Shown piece after piece: positions 8,663-15,294 of a DNA stretch of 17,608 nucleotides. Both the position numbers and the translations under genes were made by a program. Under the pieces are notes generated by a model. It was given only the letters and a program-made list of their open reading frames with translations, made no database searches and was not told where the DNA came from. The stretch spans positions 1-17,608 of the forward strand of contig JAEWCY010000235.1 in NCBI GenBank assembly GCA_023390395.1, written 5' to 3'. Source of the stretch: Pseudomonadota bacterium (GTDB lineage: Bacteria > Desulfobacterota > Desulfovibrionia > Desulfovibrionales > Desulfovibrionaceae). How positions within the stretch are numbered: the stretch's first letter is position 1; each line of letters opens with the position of its first letter.

Positions 8663-8720
8663 CCACGACCTCATCGCGGTCGCGTCCGTCCGGACGGGGC
8701 CGCGGTCGTTGGTTTTTTTT
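8663..8720 (+). terminator. Terminator-like hairpin in the greA 5' leader (possible attenuator)
   Basis: CCACGACC (8663-8670) pairs with GGTCGTTGG (8704-8712, one bulged T). Inside, GCGG/CCGC (8676-8679 with 8700-8703) and CGTCC/GGACG (8683-8687 with 8692-8696, loop GTCC) extend the structure. Eight T residues follow at once (8713-8720). No + strand gene lies upstream: the neighbour at 8055-8507 is on minus. The hairpin can therefore only terminate greA's own leader, 32 bp before its start codon. Confidence 0.6.
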
Positions 8721-8752
8721 CCCGACAATCCAACCTATCGCAAGGTATGACG

Positions 8753-9241
8753 ATGGACAGCATTCCTATTTCCGTTGAGGGGTTCAGGAAACTCGAGCGC
8801 GAACTGGAACGGCTCAAGAAAGAACGGCCGGAAGTCATTCTGGCCATCAAGGAAGCCCGCGAGGAAGGCGACCTGCGTGAGAACGCCGGCTACGAGGCCG
8901 CCCGCGAACGCCAGGGCATGCTCGAAGCCCGCATCAACTTCATCGAATCGCGCATGCCGCGCTTCAACGTCATCGATCTGGCCACCCTGGACGGCGACCA
9001 AGCCATCTTCGGGGCCACGGTGGAGATCGAGGACGTGGATACCGGCGACATGAAGAAATACACCCTGCTCGGCCCGGACGAAGCCGAACCCAGCCGGGGT
9101 TCCATCTCCATCCTGTCCCCCGTGGGCCAGGCCCTGCTCGGCAAGCAGGTGGGCGACGAACTCGTGGTGGACGCCCCGCGCGGCAAGATCAACTACGAAG
9201 TCGTGTCCATCAGCTTCAACGGCCCCATCGAACAAGCCTAG
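8753..9241 (+). CDS. greA: Transcription elongation factor GreA
   Basis: 162 residues (E. coli 158). The N-terminal coiled coil (residues ~5-75) carries the acidic tip GDLRENAGYEAARERQ, with Asp40 and Glu43 at the positions that enter the RNA polymerase secondary channel and stimulate cleavage of backtracked RNA. The C-terminal FKBP-like domain (about 80-162) includes SRGSISILSPVGQALLGKQVGDE. There are two in-frame ATGs, at 8747 and 8753. The second is preferred: AAGG (8742-8745) is seven bases from it but touches the first, and family members start M..IPI.VEGF. It is monocistronic by context. The leader holds a terminator-like hairpin, suggesting premature termination as a control. Confidence 0.96.
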   Translation: MDSIPISVEGFRKLERELERLKKERPEVILAIKEAREEGDLRENAGYEAARERQGMLEARINFIESRMPRFNVIDLATLDGDQAIFGATVEIEDVDTGDMKKYTLLGPDEAEPSRGSISILSPVGQALLGKQVGDELVVDAPRGKINYEVVSISFNGPIEQA

Positions 9242-9246
9242 GGCCG

Positions 9247-9266
9247 CCGGGACGACGCCGTCCCGG
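9247..9266. terminator. Hairpin after greA
   Basis: CCGGGACG/CGTCCCGG with an ACGC loop, five bases after the greA stop; no T run follows. It probably contributes to 3' end formation of greA. Confidence 0.45.
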
Positions 9267-9307
9267 GGCCGATTCCAAACAATCGCCTCAGATTCTCGCC
9301 AGATAAC

Positions 9308-9329
9308 GCCCGCGAAACGGATCGCGGGC
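9308..9329. repeat. Inverted repeat between greA and the OYE gene
   Basis: GCCCGCG (9308-9314) and CGCGGGC (9323-9329) form a 7-bp stem with an 8-nt loop, in the convergent gap. Confidence 0.35.
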
Positions 9330-9347
9330 CACACGGCCGGCCGTATC

Positions 9348-9377
9348 GGGTCCCCGCCCCGCAAGGGACGGGGACCC
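9348..9377. terminator. Long hairpin with GCAA tetraloop, convergent terminator candidate
   Basis: GGGTCCCCG pairs with CGGGGACCC (9 bp, 9348-9356 and 9369-9377). After one C·A mismatch, CCC/GGG closes a GCAA loop. It lies 20 bases past the stop of the minus-strand reductase and serves the greA side too. Only TT follows on +, so termination may be Rho-assisted or weak. Confidence 0.5.
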
Positions 9378-9397
9378 TTCGCTTGCGCCCGGCCGGC

Positions 9398-10408
9398 TCA
9401 CTCCTCGCCGAAGACGCAGCGGTTGCCGGCGTCGTCGTAGCAGCCGCCGCAGGAGACGCACCCGCTCGGCTCGAGGTCGCCGCCCCGCCAGCGCGCGACC
9501 AGCCCCGGCTCGCGCAAAACCGGCCGCGACAGGGAGAAGAAGGCGATCCCGGTCTCGGCGAGCAGCGCGCTCATGGTCTCCACGGAGCGGTTGGCTCCGA
9601 CCAGGGCCACCGGAGCGTCGATGGCCGAGGCCACGGCCGCCGCCTGGGCGGCGAAGACCGACTCGGCCTGGTCCGGGCCGTCGCAGATGCCCCTGTTGCC
9701 GCCAAGGCCGCTGACCTCCACCAGGTCGATGCCGGCCGCGTCCAGGGCCACGGCCGTCTCCAGGCAGGACTCGTACACCCCCGGCGTGCCGTCGAGGTCC
9801 TTGCAGTCGAGCTTGACCGCGATGAGGAAGTCGTCGCCGGCCTCGCGGCGCATGGCCGCGTAGATGGCCTCGACGAGGGCCCGCCCCTTTTGCGGCGAGC
9901 CGCCGTAGGCGTCGGTGCGGGGATTGGCGGTCGGATGGGTGAACTGGCTCAGGAAATAGCCGTGGGCGGCGTGGATCTGCGCGCCCTGGTAGCCGGCTTC
10001 CCGGGCCAGGCGCGCGCCGTGGGCGAAAAGGGCCGGCAGGGCGTCGAGTTCGGCCGTGGACGGGTCGCCGGCGCTTAGCGCGACGCCGTTTTTGGCGGCG
10101 TAGGCCATCTGCAGCAGCATGGGCACCCCGGCGGCCCGGCCGGCCTCGGTCAGCCGCCGGTGCCCGGGCAGATGGGAGGCGTCGCACAGGCCGATCTGGC
10201 CGGGAATGGCCCGGCCGGCCGGATCGAGGTAGGTGGCGCTGACGATGATCCCGCCAAGGCCGCCGGCGAGCAACTTGTCGTAGACCGCGGCGAGCTGCGG
10301 CGTGATCTTCCCCTCCCCGTCGGCCAGCCGTTCCCAGGTGGCCGAGCGCAAGAACCTGTTCGGGAACCGGACGCCCTTGACGGACACGGCGTCGAAAAGC
10401 GTTTTCAT
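9398..10408 (-). CDS. NADH:flavin oxidoreductase, Old Yellow Enzyme family, with four-Cys tail
   Basis: 336-residue FMN-dependent TIM-barrel ene-reductase. Seen: the N-terminal NRFLRSAT start of the barrel, the substrate-binding histidine pair in QIHAAHGYFLSQF (H146, H149), NPRTDAYGGS (162-171), and the late FMN-phosphate segment around VGANRS and GIAFFSLSRP. There is no second Rossmann domain, so it is a single-domain enzyme. The last 20 residues carry C317-x2-C320-x2-C323-x7-C331. The multidomain 2,4-dienoyl-CoA reductase type binds a 4Fe-4S cluster through a longer-spaced Cys set at this place, so a metal or Fe-S site is plausible here. The usual role is NAD(P)H-dependent reduction of activated alkenes or electrophiles. 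The ATG at 10408 has GAGGAGG (about five bases away). Two palindromes lie upstream and DUF1269 has its own terminator, so this gene has its own promoter. Confidence 0.9.
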   Translation of the reverse strand: MKTLFDAVSVKGVRFPNRFLRSATWERLADGEGKITPQLAAVYDKLLAGGLGGIIVSATYLDPAGRAIPGQIGLCDASHLPGHRRLTEAGRAAGVPMLLQMAYAAKNGVALSAGDPSTAELDALPALFAHGARLAREAGYQGAQIHAAHGYFLSQFTHPTANPRTDAYGGSPQKGRALVEAIYAAMRREAGDDFLIAVKLDCKDLDGTPGVYESCLETAVALDAAGIDLVEVSGLGGNRGICDGPDQAESVFAAQAAAVASAIDAPVALVGANRSVETMSALLAETGIAFFSLSRPVLREPGLVARWRGGDLEPSGCVSCGGCYDDAGNRCVFGEE

Positions 10409-10481
10409 GGCATCCTCCTCGCGGCCGGCTTGGCCGGCCCGCAGCTTCCTTCATACGGCCAGGGACGGGGCGGCGGAAGAA

Positions 10482-10497
10482 GGCACCGTCCGGTGCC
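10482..10497. repeat. Palindrome GGCACCG-TC-CGGTGCC upstream of the OYE gene
   Basis: Perfect 7-bp arms with a 2-bp centre, 74-89 bp upstream of the reductase ATG and two bases from a second palindrome. The very short loop makes a DNA-level binding site more likely than an RNA hairpin. Confidence 0.45.
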
Positions 10498-10499
10498 CC

Positions 10500-10517
10500 G
10501 GTATGCATGTTCATACC
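10500..10517. promoter_or_regulatory. Candidate operator GGTATG-N6-CATACC
   Basis: Perfect 6-6-6 inverted repeat in the promoter region of the OYE gene, 92 bp upstream of its ATG. It has the same geometry and the same outer bases (GGTA...TACC) as the hxlR intergenic palindrome. The regulator is unproven. Confidence 0.5.
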
Positions 10518-10527
10518 GTCAGGACCT

Positions 10528-10560
10528 AAAAAGGCCCCGCCGCTGGCGCGACGGGGCCTT
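10528..10560 (-). terminator. Intrinsic terminator of the DUF1269 gene
   Basis: On minus, AAGGCCCCG (10560-10552) pairs with CGGGGCCTT (10539-10531). A mismatch and CGC/GCG with a four-base loop lie inside, and five T residues end it (10532-10528). It is 30 bases after the DUF1269 stop. Confidence 0.88.
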
Positions 10561-10589
10561 GGGCGGACGGAGCCCGCCGAAAAAACGCC

Positions 10590-11087
10590 CTACGCGCCGG
10601 CCTTGGCCGCGGCCAGAGCCTGCTTGAGCTTCTCCTCGTCGTCATGGGAGAGCGAGGTCTGGAGCACCTTGCCGCCCGTGCCCTTGAGCTCGTCGAGGAC
10701 CTTGTCCTCGGTCATCTTGCGGATGAGCACGAACAACACCGAGGAGCCCGGGGTGAGGGTCTCGGCCAGCTTCTTCATGAAGTCGTCGTCGATGCCGACG
10801 TCGGACAGCGCTCCGGCCGCCGCGCCCGAGGCCGCGCCGACCACCGCGCCGAGCACCGGCATCATGAAGATGAGCCCGATCAGCGCCCCCCAGAAGCCGC
10901 CGCCGATGGCCCCGGAAGCGGCCAGATGGTACATCTGGCTGAGCTTGATCTTGCCGTCCGCCTTCTTGACGGCCACCACCGCGTCTTCGAGGTCGACCAG
11001 GTATTCCTTCTGCATCTTGAGGAGCTTCAGCCGCACTTCCTCGGCCTTGAACGCATCATCATAGCCGACGACGATCAGATCGCTCAT
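10590..11087 (-). CDS. DUF1269 family membrane protein
   Basis: 165 residues. The N-terminal soluble part begins MSDLIVVGYDDAFKAEEV and contains the LEDAVVAVKKADGKIKL stretch (33-49). A glycine/alanine-rich hydrophobic segment covers about residues 58-94 (GAIGGGFWGALIGLIFMMP, then a GxxxG-like run), enough for a membrane hairpin. After it come GIDDDFMKKL and a second soluble strand-helix part (LTPGSSVLFVLI). This order matches the DUF1269/PF06897 family. Function is unknown; the fold suggests a membrane-anchored small protein, sometimes linked to stress in other species. The ATG at 11085-11087 has a strong GGAAGGAG five bases upstream. It is a single gene: terminator behind, ~200 bp gap in front. 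Confidence 0.88.
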   Translation of the reverse strand: MSDLIVVGYDDAFKAEEVRLKLLKMQKEYLVDLEDAVVAVKKADGKIKLSQMYHLAASGAIGGGFWGALIGLIFMMPVLGAVVGAASGAAAGALSDVGIDDDFMKKLAETLTPGSSVLFVLIRKMTEDKVLDELKGTGGKVLQTSLSHDDEEKLKQALAAAKAGA

Positions 11088-11231
11088 AGGGACTCCTTCC
11101 TGACTGGTGTATCGACCCCGGACCGGAGCCGGGAATCGTCATGATGGACTGCCTGATTTCCCCGGCCTTGGCAACACGACTCCGGCCTCGCCCACGTCGC
11201 GACGCCGAATCGTCGCCCGGCCGCGACGCGT

Positions 11232-11254
11232 CTTTCCGGGCGGACGCCGGAAAG
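11232..11254. terminator. Hairpin after the histidine kinase gene
   Basis: CTTTCCGG (11232-11239) and CCGGAAAG (11247-11254), 7-nt loop, 31 bases beyond the kinase stop. There is no T run on either strand. The remaining gap to the DUF1269 start (11088-11231) shows only GC-rich short repeats and no gene. Confidence 0.4.
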
Positions 11255-11284
11255 CCCCGTTCGCGGGCCGGACGGCCGGCCGAT

Positions 11285-12931
11285 TCAGTCGGTCCGGGCC
11301 AGGCTCCGGGGCCTGGGCAGCATGCACATGAGGGTGGTGCCGGCCGTTTCGTCGCTGGCGAAGCAGATGCGCCCGCCGAGGCTCTCCACGATGAGCCGGG
11401 CGCTGTAGGCCCCGAGCCCGGTGCCGCCGGGCTTGCCCGAGGTGGCGTACTTCTCGAAGAAGCGCTCGCGCATCTCTCCGGGCACGGCCCCGGCGTTGTG
11501 CACCGACACCCAGACCATGTCGCGCCCGGACACGGCCACGGCCACCTCGCCGCCCTCGGGCGAGGCCTCCACGGCGTTTTTGAGCAGGTTGGAAAAAAGC
11601 GAGAAATACAAAAGTTCCTCGCCCAGGACCACGACCGGGCCGCCAAGGCCCGTCGCGCCGTCGGTCTCGAAGGACAGGGCCACCCGCCTGGCCTGGAAGT
11701 GGGGGCCGAGGTCGCGGCCGACGCTTTCGAGCACCCGGGCCAGGTCCACCGGCCGGGGATCGAGGACGTAGGTCCCGGTCTCCATCTTGTAGAGGTCGAG
11801 GGAGAGGTTGATCATGCCGAGCATCTTGAGCCCGGACTCCTTGATGAGGCCGAGCATGGGCCGGTACTGGTCGGGCAGGTCCGGGTCGTCCAGCAGGACG
11901 TCGGGCAGGCCGATGACTCCGGTCAGCGGGGTCTTGAGGTCGTGGCGGGTCATGCGCTCCACGTCCTCGCGCAGGGAGGCGAGCTTTTTCTGCTCGGAGA
12001 GGTCCACGAAGCTCTCGATGATGCAGTCGCGCCCGGCCAGACTCGCCCGCACCGCCGTCTTGAGCACGGGAATCTCCCGGCCGGAGGCGTCCCGGAGGAT
12101 ACGTTCCACGCTCAGCAGCGCGGCGGCGTCGTCGACGATGGGGCACTTGCCGCGCTGGGCCGGGCAGAAGCAGTCGAAGCAGGCGCGCCCGACCACCTCC
12201 TCGCGACGCCGGCCGACCATGGCCGCGCCGGCCGGGTTGATGTCCACGATGCGGTGGTCGGCCGGATCGATGACCACCACGCCGGCCGGCAGGGAATCCA
12301 CGACCAGGCGCAGCTCGTCGTGGGCGCGGCGCAACTGGGCCGTGCGCTCGGCCACGGTGCGCTCCAGCCCCTGGTTCACGTCGGAGAGGTGGTGGTAGAG
12401 GAAGTAGCTCTCCAGGGCCGCCGCCCCGGCGTTGAGCACCAGGGTCAGAAGGGCCAGGGCCGTGTCCGAGACGGCCGGCCCCTCCTCGTCCAGCAGCCCG
12501 AGAAACATGCCGCGCACCCGCGACGGCGTGGCCAGGCGGTGGAGCATCAGCCGCCCTCCCCCGCCGCCGACAGGACGGAAAAAGGCCGGCCCGGGCTGGT
12601 CCAGGACGAAGGCGAAGGAATGGTCGGCGATCAGGGCCTCGATCTCGGCCTCGGGGGCGAATCCGGCCGCGCCGCCGCGCGACAGGGCCAGGACCATGTC
12701 CTGGGTGTCCTCGTCCACCAGCCACACGGCCACGGCCCGAAGGGGCACGAACTCGCCCACGCGGGCGGCCAGTTCGGCCAGGATCGGCTCCGGGCTCTCC
12801 AGACGGGAATAGCTGGTGTCGAAATGCCCGAGTCCGGCGGCGGCCTGCAGAGCGAGCAGGGCGGCGTCCTTCTCGCGGCTGAGGCTCTCCACCCGGGCGG
12901 CCAGGAAGCGCAAGCGGTCGGCGTCGTCCAC
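11285..12931 (-). CDS. GAF-PAS sensor histidine kinase
   Basis: 548-residue soluble kinase, no membrane segment. Order: coiled coil (about 5-32), GAF-like domain (35-175), coiled coil (183-208), PAS (205-315), HisKA with phospho-acceptor His330 in RHDLKTPL, and HATPase with N-box NLLKNAVEAS (448-457), an altered G1 box HNAGAVP (478-484, His for the usual Asp) and G2 GGTGLG (502-507). The PAS carries C251-x2-C254-x-C256-x6-C263, an unusual cluster that could bind metal or sense redox state. No receiver domain is present, so a partner regulator must be encoded elsewhere. The GTG at 12931 is chosen for its GAAGG ribosome site eight bases upstream; a TTG at 12946 overlaps the HDOD stop (TTGA) and is the alternative. 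Either way it is coupled to the HDOD gene. Confidence 0.88.
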   Translation of the reverse strand: MDDADRLRFLAARVESLSREKDAALLALQAAAGLGHFDTSYSRLESPEPILAELAARVGEFVPLRAVAVWLVDEDTQDMVLALSRGGAAGFAPEAEIEALIADHSFAFVLDQPGPAFFRPVGGGGGRLMLHRLATPSRVRGMFLGLLDEEGPAVSDTALALLTLVLNAGAAALESYFLYHHLSDVNQGLERTVAERTAQLRRAHDELRLVVDSLPAGVVVIDPADHRIVDINPAGAAMVGRRREEVVGRACFDCFCPAQRGKCPIVDDAAALLSVERILRDASGREIPVLKTAVRASLAGRDCIIESFVDLSEQKKLASLREDVERMTRHDLKTPLTGVIGLPDVLLDDPDLPDQYRPMLGLIKESGLKMLGMINLSLDLYKMETGTYVLDPRPVDLARVLESVGRDLGPHFQARRVALSFETDGATGLGGPVVVLGEELLYFSLFSNLLKNAVEASPEGGEVAVAVSGRDMVWVSVHNAGAVPGEMRERFFEKYATSGKPGGTGLGAYSARLIVESLGGRICFASDETAGTTLMCMLPRPRSLARTD

Positions 12932-12942
12932 CAGGGCCGCCT

Positions 12943-14178
12943 TCAACCGAGCAGGCTGGACACGATGTCGTCCACCTGCCGCCTGGCCTGGGACAGGGCC
13001 ACGGCCAGCACGCTCGGGTCCAGGCCCAGGGCGTCCCAGGCCGCCGGGTCCAGGGGCGGGGCCGCCACCGAGCCGTTGAAGCCCAGCCCCACGGCCACGG
13101 CCGCCACGTCGGCCACATGGACGATGCAGGCGTCCAGGGACATGCCCTCCCCGCCGTGATGGCCGCCCACGGCCTCGGCCAGCTCCGGCGGCAGCCGCCA
13201 CAGGGCGAGCAGCTCCCGGCCCACGGCGGCGTGGTCGAAGCCGAAAAGCCGGCGTTCGGCCGCAGCCACGGGCAGCCCCTCCTCCCGGGCCAGGGCCATG
13301 ACCTTGGCCATGTGCCCGGGCAGGCGGCGCAACAGCACCAGCCGGCCCAGGTCGTGGAGCAGACCGGCCACGAACAGCCGTTCCTGGGACACGCCGCCCA
13401 CGTGGGCGGCCAGCACCCGGGCCAGCACGCCGCAGCCCACGGCGTGTTCCCAGACCTGGCGCATGGTCAGGCAGCAGGCCGGGATGTCCCGGAAACGGTC
13501 GGCCACGGCCACGCCCAGGGCGAGCTGGGCCAGCTCCCCCGCGCCGATGAGCAGCACGCCCCGGGCCAGGGAGTCGATGGGCCGCGACAGGCCGTAGAAG
13601 GGGCTGTTGGCCAGGCGCAGGAGCGTGGCCGCCAGGCCCGGGTCGCTGCCGATGATGCCGGCGATGTGGCCGGCCGAGGCCCCGGGATCGGCGATGGCCT
13701 CGCGCAGGCGGAAATAGATGTCCGGAAAGCTGGCCAGGGAGGCGTCGCCGGCGAGGAGGGCCGCGGGATCGGCCGGGGGCTCGGGCAAGGATGCGGAGGC
13801 GTCGCCCTGCGCCGGCGGCGGGGGCGGCAGGGGGCAGCGGTCGCCGCGCTCGAACTCCCGCCGACAGAAGCGGTACAGGGCGTCCACGGCCGGATGGCTC
13901 CGGTCGGCCAGGGCGAAACGCCGGTCCAGCAGCTCGCGGGCGGCGTCCGCATCGGCCGGGTCCTCACCGCCGTTGTCCGGGACGTCGCCGCCCGCGCCGG
14001 CCGCGCCGGGCAAAACGTCGTCCACGTCCGCCGCGCCGACGCCCCAGATGCGCAGCACCCGCAAATGCCCGGGTTCGAGCACCGTGCCGGCGCAAAGCAG
14101 CTTGCGCCCGTTTTTGCCGACCACGTCGCCGGCAAGCGCCATGCCGCAACGCAGATCGTCGATATCGACCTTGCCCAT
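12943..14178 (-). CDS. HDOD domain protein
   Basis: 411 residues. The N-terminal ~57 residues form a small beta-rich module (MGKVDIDDLRCGMALAGDV, then GKNGRKLLCAGTVLEPGHLR). A low-complexity Pro/Ala linker with PPPPP follows (115-140), then the HDOD domain (145-345), recognised by LLRLANSPFYG (186-196) and LLHDLGRLVL (273-282), with a His-His pair at 340-341. HDOD proteins are catalytically inactive or divergent relatives of HD phosphohydrolases and act as signalling adaptors in motility, c-di-GMP and DNA-stress pathways. The ATG at 14178 has GGAGAG about five bases upstream; frames further 5' run through the predicted promoter. It precedes the kinase with overlapping stop/start, so the two likely form one signalling unit. 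Confidence 0.9.
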   Translation of the reverse strand: MGKVDIDDLRCGMALAGDVVGKNGRKLLCAGTVLEPGHLRVLRIWGVGAADVDDVLPGAAGAGGDVPDNGGEDPADADAARELLDRRFALADRSHPAVDALYRFCRREFERGDRCPLPPPPPAQGDASASLPEPPADPAALLAGDASLASFPDIYFRLREAIADPGASAGHIAGIIGSDPGLAATLLRLANSPFYGLSRPIDSLARGVLLIGAGELAQLALGVAVADRFRDIPACCLTMRQVWEHAVGCGVLARVLAAHVGGVSQERLFVAGLLHDLGRLVLLRRLPGHMAKVMALAREEGLPVAAAERRLFGFDHAAVGRELLALWRLPPELAEAVGGHHGGEGMSLDACIVHVADVAAVAVGLGFNGSVAAPPLDPAAWDALGLDPSVLAVALSQARRQVDDIVSSLLG

Positions 14179-14233
14179 GTCTCTCCGTCGTCGAGCAAGC
14201 AAGGGAGACACGCACCTGGCCCGACATGCGGCG

Positions 14234-14262
14234 AGGATACCCGCAAGCCGGACCGCGAGCAA
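14234..14262 (-). promoter_or_regulatory. Predicted promoter of the HDOD-kinase operon
   Basis: On minus, TTGCTC (14262-14257), a 17-bp spacer, then TATCCT (14239-14234). The spacing is ideal, the -10 matches 4 of 6 and the -35 3 of 6. The leader would be ~48 nt. It separates this operon from moxR upstream. Confidence 0.45.
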
Positions 14263-14295
14263 GAACGCGGCACGGGCGAAAGGCGCGCGTCCCGC

Positions 14296-15276
14296 CTAGG
14301 GAACCGGAGTCGTGTCGAGAATGCGCTCCACCACGGTTTCCGGCGTCAGGCCCGAGGCCGCGGCCTCGTAGGAGAGCAGCACCCGGCGGCGCAGCACGTC
14401 CAGGGCCAGGGCCTTGACGTCGCCCGGGACCACGTAGTCCCGGCCGTCGAGCATCGCCCTGGCCCGGGAGGCTCGGGCCAGGGCGATGGCCGCCCGGGGC
14501 GAGGCCCCGTAGGCCACGGCTCCGGCCAGATCGCCCAGCCCGGCGGCGGCCGGGTCGCGGCTGGCCCCGACCACGGCCACGATGTAGGCGAGCAGCCGCT
14601 CGTCCAGGCGCACCCGGCCAGCCAGGGCGCACAGTTCGAGCACGGCCGGGGCGTCGAGGACCGGCGGCACGGCCGGGGCCTCGTCGCGGCAGGCCCGGCG
14701 CACGATCTCCATCTCCTCCCCGGGCGAGGGATAGCCGAGGACCAGGGTCATGAGGAACCGGTCCACCTGCGCCTCGGGCAAGGGGTAGGTGCCTTCCTGG
14801 TCGATGGGGTTCTGGGTGGCCAGCACGAAGAAGGGCTCGGGCAGGGGGAAGGTCTCGCCGCCGATGGTCACGCGCCGCTCGGCCATGGCCTCGAGCAGGG
14901 CGGACTGGACCTTGGACGGGGCGCGGTTGACCTCGTCGGCCAGCAGGATGTTGGTGAAGACCGGCCCCTTGCGCACGGCGAAGGTTCCGGCGGCCGGCTG
15001 GTAGACCTCGGTGCCGGCGATGTCCGCCGGCAGGAGATCCGGAGTGAACTGCACGCGCCGGAAATCCGCCCGCACGGCCGCGGCGAGCGCCTTGACCGCC
15101 AGGGTCTTGGCCAGGCCCGGCACGCCCTCGATGAGGACATGCCCCCGGCACAGCAGGGCGATGAGCAGCCGGTCGGAGAGCTCGGCGCGGCCGACGAGGA
15201 CCTGCGCCATGGCGGCGCGAAAATCACGGATGCGCCCGGCGGCCTCGGCCAGGCGCGAAGGATCGATGACGGTCAT
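14296..15276 (-). CDS. MoxR-family AAA+ ATPase
   Basis: 326-residue AAA+ protein. Walker A is GVPGLAKT (51-58), Walker B LLADEVN (111-117), the sensor-1 region ATQNPIDQEGTYPLPEAQVDRF (153-174) and the arginine residues of the lid follow. This is the MoxR signature, including the insert NRAPSKVQSALLEAM. MoxR proteins act as chaperones that insert metals or cofactors or assemble von Willebrand (VWA) partners and membrane complexes. The usual DUF58 and VWA genes are not next to it inside the window; it is preceded 18 bp upstream by the PilZ gene, so the two are very likely co-transcribed. The ATG at 15276 has GGAGAC seven bases upstream. The client is unknown. Confidence 0.95.
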   Translation of the reverse strand: MTVIDPSRLAEAAGRIRDFRAAMAQVLVGRAELSDRLLIALLCRGHVLIEGVPGLAKTLAVKALAAAVRADFRRVQFTPDLLPADIAGTEVYQPAAGTFAVRKGPVFTNILLADEVNRAPSKVQSALLEAMAERRVTIGGETFPLPEPFFVLATQNPIDQEGTYPLPEAQVDRFLMTLVLGYPSPGEEMEIVRRACRDEAPAVPPVLDAPAVLELCALAGRVRLDERLLAYIVAVVGASRDPAAAGLGDLAGAVAYGASPRAAIALARASRARAMLDGRDYVVPGDVKALALDVLRRRVLLSYEAAASGLTPETVVERILDTTPVP

Positions 15277-15294
15277 GCGGGTCTCCGGCGCGGA

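Noticed and set aside
11141..13159. Long + strand frame over the histidine kinase
   Set aside because: Antisense to a kinase with all catalytic boxes; no recognisable domain.
14178..14210. Hairpin hiding the HDOD ribosome site
   Set aside because: Only six consecutive pairs form and a mismatch follows; too weak in GC-rich sequence to call.
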